From JAPLKX01 sp035530195 (GTDB lineage Bacteria; Hydrogenedentota; Hydrogenedentia; Hydrogenedentales; SLHB01), in NCBI GenBank assembly GCA_035530195.1, contig DATKVG010000198.1:1-25305 (forward strand): a stretch of DNA of 25,305 bases. Reading direction: 5' to 3'. A model generated the notes under the pieces. The model saw only the letters and a program-made list of their open reading frames with translations, was not told where the DNA came from and ran no database searches. Positions 8,438 to 17,127 of the stretch are shown piece after piece. The stretch's first letter is position 1. Each line of letters begins with the position of its first letter. The translations under genes and the position numbers were made by a program.

Positions 8438-10107
8438 GAATCAGTATTGAATCAATACGAGTCCACAGCGTGTTCCTGGGGTTACTCGCCCTCGCCTCGA
8501 TGCCGTTTCCCGGCCACGCGGATATTGCCATTCGAGACAATGGCTCCGGTGCGGGCGACCTCACCCTTGACGGCGGCGACTGGAGCGCCGTCCTGCGCAA
8601 ACAACCCGCGGAACTGGTTCTCACTTCCGGCGGTGAAGCGGTCCGTATCATTCCCTTCACCGGCGCGGGCGTCGAACCCGAGGGGATTGTCTCGTGCGAG
8701 ACAGTAAACACCGGGACCGCGGGTCAGGCGGAGGTGCACGCCACGTTTTCCGCGCAGGGCAAGAACTTCGATGCGCGGTTTCATCTCACGGGCAAAGGCA
8801 CGTTGCGGATAACGCCCGGAGAGGGGATGGGCGGCGTCTATGTTCGGGGCCGGATCGCGGTGGGTATCTTGCCGGGTATACGGCTCGAGGACGTGCTCTA
8901 CGTCCCGGACAAGTATCCCAACCTCGATGAGGTCCACGTGCCCGACGAGGGCTGGTTTGCCGGCCTGCTCGAAGGGAACAGCGGAATCGTCGCGTGCGCG
9001 TGGCCTGCGGGCGCGCAGACGGTATCGCTCTTGCCGGAAAATGGTGGGGCAACGCGCCTGTTCGGGGCGCTCAAGATCGCGTTGGACGGCAAGGAAATGT
9101 ATCTTGAACTCTTGGCGGGCCCGCGGATCTGGTGGAAGGAATCGCTTCAACCCGCGTATCTCGAGAAGAACGTCGAACTCGACTGGAAAAGACCTTACCC
9201 TGCCACGTACAAGACGCAACTTCTGCTGAGGGGGGAAACGACAACACTGCGCACCTTCCTGTTTCAGAAGAAGCCCAACGAGCAATACCGCCCGGAGGTC
9301 GGCGCGTGTGCGTGGCCCGTCTGGTTCGAAGGCGAGCGCGCGTTCATGCGTCTGGGCAAGAAAATACCTCCCCGCGGCGAGGCGATACTGTACCCGATGG
9401 ACAACGGCGACAAGACGCTCATGGGATTCATCTCTCGCACTCCTATGGCGGACCTCATTGCGAAGCAAAACGAGCGGGCGGAGCTCCCCCGCGGCCCGAG
9501 AAATGCCGCAAATGTCGGTTTCGTGGCCTGCGGGGGCACGAAGGTCATGCGACAAACCATTTTCGCGCTGGGCGTTCAGAAACGCGAGAAGGAGTTCCTG
9601 TCCGAATACGCCGACTTCCTGGCTGACTACGTGGCTATTGTTCAGCAAAGAAATGTGGCCGCCTTCCGGTTCGTCGACGAGACACGCGGCCAGCTTGAAG
9701 CGTGGGCCAAGGAACAGAACAACGATCCTGAGGCCGGCGTGTATATCGCGAAGATGATGGAACAGGCCAAGGTGCTCGAGCAAGGTATGCGGATTAAGAT
9801 GGAGTTGTACGGAGATGACACGCCCGAGCAGCACATGGCCCATGCCGATCGGGCGGCCCAACGCCTCAAAGAACTTCTCGACACCGGCGATCCGGAAGTA
9901 TACCCTGAGTGTGAAGAGTTGATTGACACCTGCAACATCCTTGCCTGGGGCCATGCCGAGGTCGCGGGAATGCGCTTCAGCATGTTGGCCCGCGAGTGGG
10001 CCCAGCAGGCCGCCCTTGAATGCGTGGCTATACCAAAGGCCATCGAGTATGCCCAAACGATTCGCGCCGCGGTTCGCACCGCCCTCAACGGCTCGTCGCC
10101 ATGGTAA
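8434..10107 (+). CDS. Exported protein of unknown function, paralogue of the preceding gene's C-terminal half
   Basis: 557 residues, with a Sec signal peptide (hydrophobic 12-22, cleavage likely near GHA-DIA). It begins at ATG 8434 inside the previous stop (ATGA) with GGAG at 8423-8426, so translation is probably coupled. It matches the C-terminal half of the upstream protein in order: VYVRGRIAVGILPG with VLYVPD here against VNLQADMALAVVPD with LLLVPA there; LLAGPRIWW against VLAGDRIWD; YADFLADYVAIVQQRN against YDAFLADIAAFCEANQ. So it has a beta-rich N-terminal region and a helical C-terminal region (about 385-557), without the CBM9 and propeller parts. I do not recognise a family or catalytic motif. 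An extracytoplasmic partner of its neighbour is inferred from coupling and paralogy. Confidence 0.82.
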   Translation: MRISIESIRVHSVFLGLLALASMPFPGHADIAIRDNGSGAGDLTLDGGDWSAVLRKQPAELVLTSGGEAVRIIPFTGAGVEPEGIVSCETVNTGTAGQAEVHATFSAQGKNFDARFHLTGKGTLRITPGEGMGGVYVRGRIAVGILPGIRLEDVLYVPDKYPNLDEVHVPDEGWFAGLLEGNSGIVACAWPAGAQTVSLLPENGGATRLFGALKIALDGKEMYLELLAGPRIWWKESLQPAYLEKNVELDWKRPYPATYKTQLLLRGETTTLRTFLFQKKPNEQYRPEVGACAWPVWFEGERAFMRLGKKIPPRGEAILYPMDNGDKTLMGFISRTPMADLIAKQNERAELPRGPRNAANVGFVACGGTKVMRQTIFALGVQKREKEFLSEYADFLADYVAIVQQRNVAAFRFVDETRGQLEAWAKEQNNDPEAGVYIAKMMEQAKVLEQGMRIKMELYGDDTPEQHMAHADRAAQRLKELLDTGDPEVYPECEELIDTCNILAWGHAEVAGMRFSMLAREWAQQAALECVAIPKAIEYAQTIRAAVRTALNGSSPW

Positions 10108-10169
10108 GGCCGGCGCACCCAAGAACGTACCCCACAACGTTGAAGAAGAAATGTTCGAAGGAGTAGGTT

Positions 10170-11069
<900 letters not shown>

Positions 11070-11084
11070 AGCGGGTAAAATCGG

Positions 11085-12296
11085 ATGCCACACTCGGACA
11101 TAGGCGAAGCCGTATTGAAGACACACGAACACCGCCACCGGCCTGTGGTCGAGCCGCCGTTTGGATCAAACACGGTCCGCCTATCAGGCCGCGAATGCGT
11201 CATCGCCGCGGCGCTTGTCATTGGCCTTTGCCTGTCCATTCCGTGGGCCTGGCAACGCATCGAGCCCTTCGAGCCCGGCCCCGGCTATCGAATACCCTAC
11301 GAACTCGGCAACGACTACTGGCTGTACTCGCGTTATTGCGGGCTGGCTTGCGGCGCGGACAACATACTCGTGATCGGCGACTCGGTTGTCTGGGGCGAAT
11401 ACGTTACGCCGCAGGATACGCTTGCCCATCATCTCAACAGCCTTTCGGCTCCGGGCCGCTTTGTGAATCTCGGCGTCGATGGAATCCATCCCGCGGCGAT
11501 GTCCGGCCTGATCGCATACTACGCACGCGCGATCCGCGGGCGGAGCGTTATCCTCCATTTCAACCCGCTGTGGATGAGTTCGAAACGCCACGATCTCCAG
11601 ACCAACCGGGAATTCCAGTTCAACCATCCAACGCTTGTCCCGCAATTCGTCCCGTGGATCCCGTGCTATAGGGAATCCTATGCCAACCGAATCGGCATCG
11701 TGATCGAACGGTATCTGCCGTTCCGCGCATGGACCAACCATCTCGCCACAGCGTATTTCGAGAACACGGACCTCGCCACTTGGGCAAGGGAGAATCCGTA
11801 CTCGAATCCGCTGGCGAAAGTCACGCTCGAACTCCCCGAGCCCAGTCCCGACTTGCGGCACAAGCCCGTCCCCTGGACTGAGACGGTGGGGGCGCCCGTC
11901 GACTTCGAGTGGGTCGATCTGGCCTCTTCGATCCAGTGGCGTTCCTTTCAGCAAACTGTCCACACGCTGCGCGCGCGGGGCAACCGCGTGTTCGTTGTCG
12001 TTGGGCCTTTCAACGAATACATGATCAAAGAGCAACAGATCGAGCCGTACAACGCAATCAAGAACGGTATCGACGTGTGGATCGAGGAACAACGCATCCC
12101 ACACTACGCGCCGCCGAAGTTACCCAGCGGCCTTTATGCCGATGCGAGTCATCCCCTGGGCAAAGGCTACGCGCTTATCGCGGAACAGATCCTTCAAGAC
12201 GATTCGTTTTGCCGATTCCTCGAGGGTGAAATGCGGCTGGTTAACGCAAGAAATCATGACCGCCCGCTTTCAGCGATGCCGCCACAGGACAGTTGA
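11085..12296 (+). CDS. Membrane-anchored SGNH-like hydrolase/acyltransferase partner
   Basis: 403 residues: a short cytoplasmic N-terminus, one membrane segment (about 37-56), then an extracytoplasmic domain. The SGNH nucleophile block is ILVIGDSVVWGEYV (Ser100) and the C-terminal Asp/His pair is in DASHP (Asp353, His356), with a preceding VVVGPFNEYM strand. This order fits GDSL/SGNH domains such as AlgJ/AlgX/DltD-type proteins, which complete O-acetylation begun by an MBOAT protein. An MBOAT gene is at 3581 on the same strand. ATG 11085 lies 15 bases after the previous stop and has only a weak ribosome site. Membership in the fold is fairly clear; the pairing with the MBOAT is inferred. Confidence 0.78.
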   Translation: MPHSDIGEAVLKTHEHRHRPVVEPPFGSNTVRLSGRECVIAAALVIGLCLSIPWAWQRIEPFEPGPGYRIPYELGNDYWLYSRYCGLACGADNILVIGDSVVWGEYVTPQDTLAHHLNSLSAPGRFVNLGVDGIHPAAMSGLIAYYARAIRGRSVILHFNPLWMSSKRHDLQTNREFQFNHPTLVPQFVPWIPCYRESYANRIGIVIERYLPFRAWTNHLATAYFENTDLATWARENPYSNPLAKVTLELPEPSPDLRHKPVPWTETVGAPVDFEWVDLASSIQWRSFQQTVHTLRARGNRVFVVVGPFNEYMIKEQQIEPYNAIKNGIDVWIEEQRIPHYAPPKLPSGLYADASHPLGKGYALIAEQILQDDSFCRFLEGEMRLVNARNHDRPLSAMPPQDS

Positions 12297-12356
12297 AAAT
12301 GGGCGGGGTGTAAAACGGTATGGAACGATTGCGCAATGCGCACGGAGAACATGACG

Positions 12357-14102
12357 ATGAAGTCTGAAAAACACGCGGATAGTCTTGGTGTAAAACGCAT
12401 CTCGCGGAGAAAACTGCTGCGCCTCGCGGCGATGGCCTCCGGTCTGGCAATCGGCGGTTCGCTGTTGAAGCGGGCCAAGGTGGAAGCCGCCAACTCGGAA
12501 CCGTGCACGCTCCTCAAGAACGGGCTCGTTGTCGACGGCACGGGAAAGAACGGTTTTACGGGACACCTTCTGATCAAATCAGGGCGGATCGAGGAGGTTT
12601 CCGAATCCCCGATCCAAATCGATTGTCCATCTCTTGATTGCACCGGCAAGGTGGTGGCGCCCGGATTCATTGACGCGCATTCCCACATGGACTGGATTCT
12701 TCCCCTCCAGGGGCGTGACGAATTGAAGTTGCCGTTCATCGGACAAGGGTGCACGATGTTCGTTGCCGGGAATTGCGGGTTTGGTGTCGCGGGGTTTCGC
12801 AAATCGAGCGCGCACAGGAAGGAAGTCACGCCGGGCCTGTTTCCCGACGCCGAAATGCGATGGGAAACCATGGCCGAATACTACGACCACCTGCGCGGCG
12901 CCGGCATGACCCACAACCTCGCCAACTTCGCCGGGCACGGCACGATTCGCGTTTCGATACGCGGAATGGATCCAAGCCCGCTTACCGACGACGAGATGAA
13001 AGAGCTTCTGACGCTTCTCGAAAAAGCAATGGACGAAGGCGCGATAGGCGTCTCGCTCGGTTTGCAGTATGCGCCCGGCCTCTTTGCCACGATGGATGAA
13101 ATCAAGCGTGTGGCGCAGTTGGTGAAAAGCAAAGACAAGATCCTTGCCGTCCACGGCCGGGCCTACTCGATATTGTCCGCGGAATATCCGCTCAATCCGC
13201 TCGGCCCGCCCCACAATCTGCTTGCGCTGAACGAAATGATCGGCGTCGCGCGTGAGACCGGCGTGCGCCTCCAGTACTCGCACCTGATGTTCGCGGGCAC
13301 GAAGTCGCACGGCACGTACCAGCAGTGTCTTGCGGCAATCGACGCCGCCATCGCCGAAGGGATCGACGTGCAGACCGATTCGTATCCCTACCATTGCGGG
13401 AACTCGGTCCTTGGCGTGATCATGCCCAAGTGGTTTCGCGAAAAACTCCCGGACAACTACCACGACCCGGAATCGCTCAAGAGACTCGAGGGCGAGATCT
13501 CGATGCTTTCGATGCTGGTCGGCTTGAGTTATCCGGACATTCAGATCACGGCCGTCACTCATCCGGACTTCAAGCAGTATGAAGGCATGTTCCTGGCGGA
13601 CATCGCGCAAAAGCGGGGCCGCACTCCGTTCGAGGCCTTCATCGAAGTGGCCGAAAAGAGTGGCGAACGGGACACGCGCGTTTTGATCCACAATTACAGC
13701 AATATGGAGATCATCGATGCGCTCATGCAGCACCCGGCCTGCTTGTTCATGACGGATGCACTGCCGGGGAAAGAGAATAGAAACCCCGCATCGTACGGGA
13801 CCTTCCCGCTTTTCCTCCAATACGCGCGGGACCGGAAGCGAATCTCGATGGAACAGGCCGTCCGCAAAATGACGGGCGCCACCGCGGACCGTTTTCGTCT
13901 CAAGGATCGCGGTTACCTCAGAAAGGGGATGGCGGCCGACGTCACCGTGTTCGATTGGCGTACGGTCAAGGATAACACCACTACTACCGAATTCGACCGA
14001 TTCCCCACGGGCATCGAAGCCGTGTTCATGAACGGGAAACAGGTACTCCAGAATGGTAAAGTGAACGGCCAAGTCCGGGCCGGACAGGTCGTGCTTTCCT
14101 AA
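12357..14102 (+). CDS. Tat-exported amidohydrolase, N-acyl-D-amino-acid deacylase (D-aminoacylase) family
   Basis: 581 residues from ATG 12357, chosen because GGAG (12344-12347) is nine bases upstream and SRRKLL then lies near the N-terminus as a Tat signal; ATGs at 12336 and 12351 are in frame. The amidohydrolase barrel is typical of the D-aminoacylase branch: APGFIDAHSHMD (metal ligands, about 101-112), VAGNCGFG with the family cysteine, GAIGVSLGLQYAPG, AVHGR, QYSHLMFAG, QTDSYPY and FMTDALPG with the barrel Asp, ending in GMAADVTVFDW. Relatives hydrolyse N-acyl-D-amino acids, or act as dihydroorotase-like enzymes. Export suggests a role on cell-wall or extracellular peptides. The exact substrate cannot be read from the sequence. 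Confidence 0.87.
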   Translation: MKSEKHADSLGVKRISRRKLLRLAAMASGLAIGGSLLKRAKVEAANSEPCTLLKNGLVVDGTGKNGFTGHLLIKSGRIEEVSESPIQIDCPSLDCTGKVVAPGFIDAHSHMDWILPLQGRDELKLPFIGQGCTMFVAGNCGFGVAGFRKSSAHRKEVTPGLFPDAEMRWETMAEYYDHLRGAGMTHNLANFAGHGTIRVSIRGMDPSPLTDDEMKELLTLLEKAMDEGAIGVSLGLQYAPGLFATMDEIKRVAQLVKSKDKILAVHGRAYSILSAEYPLNPLGPPHNLLALNEMIGVARETGVRLQYSHLMFAGTKSHGTYQQCLAAIDAAIAEGIDVQTDSYPYHCGNSVLGVIMPKWFREKLPDNYHDPESLKRLEGEISMLSMLVGLSYPDIQITAVTHPDFKQYEGMFLADIAQKRGRTPFEAFIEVAEKSGERDTRVLIHNYSNMEIIDALMQHPACLFMTDALPGKENRNPASYGTFPLFLQYARDRKRISMEQAVRKMTGATADRFRLKDRGYLRKGMAADVTVFDWRTVKDNTTTTEFDRFPTGIEAVFMNGKQVLQNGKVNGQVRAGQVVLS

Positions 14103-14123
14103 AGATTGTCGCAGGTCGGTGAA

Positions 14124-14155
14124 CGGGTCTGATTGGCCAAGCAGCGTCAGACCCG
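14124..14155. terminator. Hairpin after the amidohydrolase gene
   Basis: CGGGTCTGA pairs perfectly with TCAGACCCG across a 14-base loop, beginning 21 bases after the stop at 14102. There is no T-run after it, so it may be a weak or factor-assisted terminator, or an mRNA-stabilising hairpin. Confidence 0.4.
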
Positions 14156-14187
14156 GCTGCGGTTCCCGAAAACCCTTCCTCATTGAC

Positions 14188-14230
14188 GGACAAGGACTTA
14201 CAATAGTTGCGTCGCTCCTTGAATTCGTCA
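14188..14230 (+). repeat. 43-bp dispersed repeat, copy 2
   Basis: This is the partner of 506-548 (37 of 43 identical, same orientation). It sits in the 555-base gap 14103-14657, which otherwise holds the hairpin at 14124 and the tRNA-like piece at 14237. From 14279 to 14657 I see nothing that supports a gene. Confidence 0.6.
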
Positions 14231-14236
14231 CATTCC

Positions 14237-14278
14237 TAGCGGATGGCGCATTCGAACTGCCGACCTTTGGGTTATGAA
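14237..14278 (-). other. 3' half of a CAT-anticodon tRNA, diverged copy (attachment-site-like)
   Basis: It matches 16822-16863 at 33 of 42 positions, with an unbroken 17-base match over the anticodon loop and following stem (CGACCTTTGGGTTATGA on +). On the minus strand it reads from the anticodon loop to the acceptor 3' end. The T-stem differs, with two changed pairs still complementary and two broken. No 5' half is present. Confidence 0.6.
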
Positions 14279-14657
14279 CACACTCGGGGGGATTTGCCCT
14301 AACCTATTGGTTCACCGTAAGTTGCAGCGACGGCAACCATTTAGCTCCACGAGCCATTGAAATACCTGTCAAACACTTTGCAGATGTTCATCAAATTTCA
14401 GGGTAAAGTTCAGGGCACACAACGGCGCTATGTGTGCCATACATCCGTCGCCTCATCCAGCGAGACACTCCCGCACCACGAGAGCATTGCCTCCGCACCG
14501 AGAAGGTTCATCCTTGCCGGCCAAGTTTTCCATTTCAAAAACCCGCAACGAATTCTGATCCGATTCCCTTACCATAGGATCATGTGCGACAGCCTGAATT
14601 TTCGCACCCGCCAGTCTCCGACACATGGTGTTTGCGGTCTCGCTTGGCGAATCGGTT

Positions 14658-15179
14658 CTATTGACCAGACGTGAGATAGGTGGATTTTGGCCTGCCGGTA
14701 CGGCGTGTAAGTTCTCGGTCGGTAATGGGCACCGTGAACGGCAGGCCATCGCCGATTGACAGGCTTACAGTTTCTGCGTTCCTGTCCGGTGGTTCCTGGG
14801 GTTCCCCCATGCTCCCGAGCGAGAACCAGACGAGGCGTCCCTGCTCGAAACGGTAGGAAAACCTCTTTCCCTCGGCATCGACCAACCTCCCCTTCATCCG
14901 GCCCCCGCTGAGTTCATCCATGAACTCGGGCGTCAATGCAAAGAGCTTGTATGGCCGTCCGTCGACGTGTAACGTCACGTCGGGCAGAGTCCCCTTGCTT
15001 GAGGCCAGCCGCCAAAATGCGCGCGTGTAAGTGGAGCCGAAGATGTTTCGAGGGCGGCCGGCAAACGTCATACGGCCGGGATACTCGGCGCGGTGCTCGG
15101 AGGTCTTGTGTGCGCACGTATAGACGCCAACGCACAACAAAACGATAACGACAAGCCACGACCTCATTCGGCCGGTCAT
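14658..15179 (-). CDS. Small exported or membrane-anchored protein, function unknown
   Basis: 173 residues from ATG 15179, chosen because GGAGGG (15187-15192) lies seven bases upstream; an in-frame GTG at 15194 would put that site inside the gene. The N-terminus is a strong hydrophobic segment (SWLVVIVLLCVGVYTC) followed by polar sequence, so it is a signal peptide or anchor; the Cys is not in a good lipobox. The remainder has a beta-rich look (VTLHVDGRPYKLFAL, KRFSYRFEQGRLVWFSLG, VSLSIGDGLPFTVPI). I do not recognise a family. It is divergent from the oxidoreductase at 15337, and a plausible promoter lies at 15219-15247. It stands between two tRNA 3' pieces and could belong to a transferred segment. 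Confidence 0.6.
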   Translation of the reverse strand: MTGRMRSWLVVIVLLCVGVYTCAHKTSEHRAEYPGRMTFAGRPRNIFGSTYTRAFWRLASSKGTLPDVTLHVDGRPYKLFALTPEFMDELSGGRMKGRLVDAEGKRFSYRFEQGRLVWFSLGSMGEPQEPPDRNAETVSLSIGDGLPFTVPITDRELTRRTGRPKSTYLTSGQ

Positions 15180-15218
15180 ACCGAAACCCTCCACACATCG
15201 AAGTGGATTCGCGCTTGT

Positions 15219-15247
15219 AGTCTATGCCAAGCTCATATTCTGCGCAA
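15219..15247 (-). promoter_or_regulatory. Candidate sigma70-type promoter for the small exported protein
   Basis: On the minus strand, TTGCGC (15247-15242) and TAGACT (15224-15219) are 17 bases apart. This would start transcription about 35 bases before ATG 15179. Confidence 0.4.
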
Positions 15248-15336
15248 GCCTCACCCCTTAAAGGGTCTGCAATCGGTGCAAGTCTCTGATTGTCGGAGGC
15301 TTTTCTGCTAGACTTGTTAATCACGGAGGGTAAACC

Positions 15337-16614
15337 GTGGACAATCTTCGCATTACTCGGCGGCGCTTCTTGGGTGCGTCCGCCGCGGCATTGGCCGGGC
15401 CGTATGTTGTGCCATCGTCGGTCCTGGGGTCGGCAGGACGTTCCGCGCCGAGCGCGCGCCTCACGATGGGGGCGATTGGCGTGGGCGGCCAGGGCACGGT
15501 CGACCTGCGCAATTTCCTGACCTGCGACGACGTCCAGGTGCTGGCCGTGTGCGACGTGAACGCGCGCCGCCGGCGCAACGCCAAAGCCATTGTGGACGCG
15601 CAGTACGGCAACAAGGATTGCGCCGAGTACAACGACTTCCGCGAGGTCCTTGTGCGCGACGACATTGACACCGTCCTCATCGCCACGCCGGACCACTGGC
15701 ACGCGCTCATCTCGATAGCCGCGGCTCAGCGGGGCAAGGACCTCTATTGCGAGAAGCCCATCTCGCTTACCGTGGCCGAAGGCCGGGCCGTGGTCGAGAC
15801 GATGACACGCCTGGGCCGCGTATACCAGAGCGGCACCCAACGCCGCAGCATCGGCTGTTTCCGCTTTGCGGTGGACGTCGCGCGGGCCGGCATGATCGGA
15901 AAAGTCCACACCATCCGGACTTACCTCGAAAAGGGCCCTGAGTGTCCGCCGCAACCGCCGCAGCCCGTTCCGCCGGGGTTCGACTACGACTTTTGGCTTG
16001 GGCCCGCGCCGGACGCGCCCTATACGCCGCGACGTTGCCAAGGCAGCTTCCGCTGGATTTACGACTACTCGGGCGGCCAGCTCACGGATATTGGCGCGCA
16101 TTTCAACGATTTGGCGCAATGGGGCAACGGCACGCAACTATCCGGGCCAATCCACTATGAGGGCCGGGCGCGATTCCCGCGCGCCGGCATCTTCAACACG
16201 CCCGTCAACTACCAGGTGATTGCCACCTATGCCGACGGCGTGAAGCTCATTTTCCACGACACGGGCCCGCGCGCCGTCAAGTTCGAAGGCGACGAGGGTT
16301 GGGTCATCGTGGACGACGACGGCAACGTCGACGCAGAACCGAAATCGATTCTGCGCACGCGCCGCATCATCAAGCAGGACTACGCCAACTGGCAGGGTCA
16401 CCACCGCGACTTCCTCGAGTGCGTCAAGCAACGCGGCGCACCCATTGCGCCGCCCGAGGTGGCCCATCGCTCGAGCACGATATGCCATATCGGCAATATC
16501 TGCCTGCGCCTGGGCCGCGCGCTGCAATGGGATCCCGAGGCCGAGTGCTTCCTCAATGACGATGCTGCGAATCGAATGCTCGCGCGAGCCATGCGGTCGC
16601 CCTGGCACCTGTAG
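15337..16614 (+). CDS. Tat-exported Gfo/Idh/MocA family oxidoreductase
   Basis: 425 residues. A Tat signal (TRRRFLGASA, residues 7-16) is followed by the Rossmann domain: MGAIGVGGQG (44-53, NAD(P) binding), VLAVCDVN, VLIATPDHWHA, and the family's EKP motif (139-141, YCEKPISLT). The C-terminal domain carries GGQLTDIGAHFNDLAQW (246-262) with Asp251 and His255 at the usual active-site place. Relatives oxidise or reduce sugars and cyclitols, or act as NAD-dependent glycosidases; Tat export suggests NAD(P) is loaded before secretion. Start GTG 15337 is supported by GGAGGG at 15325-15330, six bases upstream. No transporter or isomerase partner is adjacent, so the substrate is unknown. Confidence 0.92.
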   Translation: MDNLRITRRRFLGASAAALAGPYVVPSSVLGSAGRSAPSARLTMGAIGVGGQGTVDLRNFLTCDDVQVLAVCDVNARRRRNAKAIVDAQYGNKDCAEYNDFREVLVRDDIDTVLIATPDHWHALISIAAAQRGKDLYCEKPISLTVAEGRAVVETMTRLGRVYQSGTQRRSIGCFRFAVDVARAGMIGKVHTIRTYLEKGPECPPQPPQPVPPGFDYDFWLGPAPDAPYTPRRCQGSFRWIYDYSGGQLTDIGAHFNDLAQWGNGTQLSGPIHYEGRARFPRAGIFNTPVNYQVIATYADGVKLIFHDTGPRAVKFEGDEGWVIVDDDGNVDAEPKSILRTRRIIKQDYANWQGHHRDFLECVKQRGAPIAPPEVAHRSSTICHIGNICLRLGRALQWDPEAECFLNDDAANRMLARAMRSPWHL

Positions 16615-16690
16615 GCGACCGGCATGGCACGAGCAACAACACTCGGGAGACCTTGCCGAATAGAATGGCGAGGGCGAGTTCGTCCTCGGT

Positions 16691-16708
16691 TAGCGGGGGA
16701 AGGATTCG
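16691..16708 (-). other. 18-base piece of the tRNA acceptor/T-arm end
   Basis: It is identical to 16822-16839 at 17 of 18 positions, that is, the acceptor strand and first part of the T-arm of the CAT-type tRNA. The match ends in the T-loop, where the 27-bp tandem repeat takes over. Confidence 0.5.
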
Positions 16709-16783
16709 GCGCGCTGAGAAGCGCGAAACGATTCGGCGCGCTGAGAAGCGCGAAACGATCCGGCGCGCTGAGAGGCGCGACGC
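16703..16783. repeat. Three tandem 27-bp units, each a GAGA-loop hairpin
   Basis: Units at 16703-16729, 16730-16756 and 16757-16783. The first two are identical; the third differs at four positions. Each contains CGCGCT-GAGA-AGCGCG, a six-pair stem with a GNRA-type loop; in the third unit an A-to-G change leaves a G-T pair, so the stem survives. The repeats begin inside the partial tRNA piece. No convincing gene covers them. Confidence 0.75.
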
Positions 16784-16821
16784 GGCCTGCAGCGAATCGG
16801 TTTTGAGACTGACGCGGAATA

Positions 16822-16863
16822 TAGCGGGGGTAGGATTCGAACCTACGACCTTTGGGTTATGAG
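16822..16863 (-). other. 3' half of a CAT-anticodon tRNA, ending at the anticodon loop (attachment-site-like)
   Basis: On the minus strand it runs from the anticodon loop CTCATAA through the 3' anticodon stem, variable loop, a perfect five-pair T-arm with TTCGAAT, acceptor strand CCCCGCT and discriminator A. The next base upstream breaks the anticodon stem and there is no D-arm or 5' acceptor strand. A match stopping at this point is what tyrosine-integrase insertion at tRNA anticodon loops leaves behind. The 513-base gap 16615-17127 holds this, the two preceding repeats, the hairpin at 16999, and no gene I can support. Confidence 0.75.
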
Positions 16864-16998
16864 TGCTATTTCGGCGTTTTTTATAATCCGTTGATATCGC
16901 TGTAATTACAGAAACCCCAATAGCTTACGCCCTCCGGGCTCTGATGCACATATGCCACATGAAGCACATGAAGTGCAAATCGTACGGTACACCTGGCC

Positions 16999-17028
16999 CC
17001 AAGACGATGCCTCCAGCCGTCGTCTTGG
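16999..17028. other. Nine-pair hairpin upstream of the integrase gene
   Basis: CCAAGACGA and TCGTCTTGG pair perfectly across 12 bases. There is no T-run. It may be an element-end structure or attenuator, and lies 100 bases before ATG 17128. Confidence 0.4.
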
Positions 17029-17127
17029 TGTTGGCACCGAATCCTGGGGGTTCAAGAATATGGGCGCCGTGGTATACCACATGTTTTCGCGTCTTCAGGC
17101 TGGTTTGGTGTTGCAGAAGGATATGGT

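Noticed and set aside
8482..10137. Very long minus-strand frames opposite real genes (also 12579-14231 and 3827-5020)
   Set aside because: They are antisense to genes with clear families or signal peptides. Open antisense frames are expected in GC-rich DNA, and these translations are Arg/His-rich with no domain.
14357..14674. A 105-codon + frame in the gap before the small exported protein
   Set aside because: No ribosome site, no domain, and its end overlaps the better supported minus-strand gene.
16703..16783. The tandem 27-bp units as a CRISPR array
   Set aside because: Units are directly adjacent with no unique spacers, and no cas genes are present.
16653..16862. A 69-codon frame ending in GVGFEPTTFGL
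   Set aside because: It is the tandem repeat read as protein, followed by the usual false translation of a tRNA 3' end.
16822..16863. An intact tRNA-Met gene
   Set aside because: Only the 3' half from the anticodon loop onward is present; the D-arm and 5' acceptor strand are missing.
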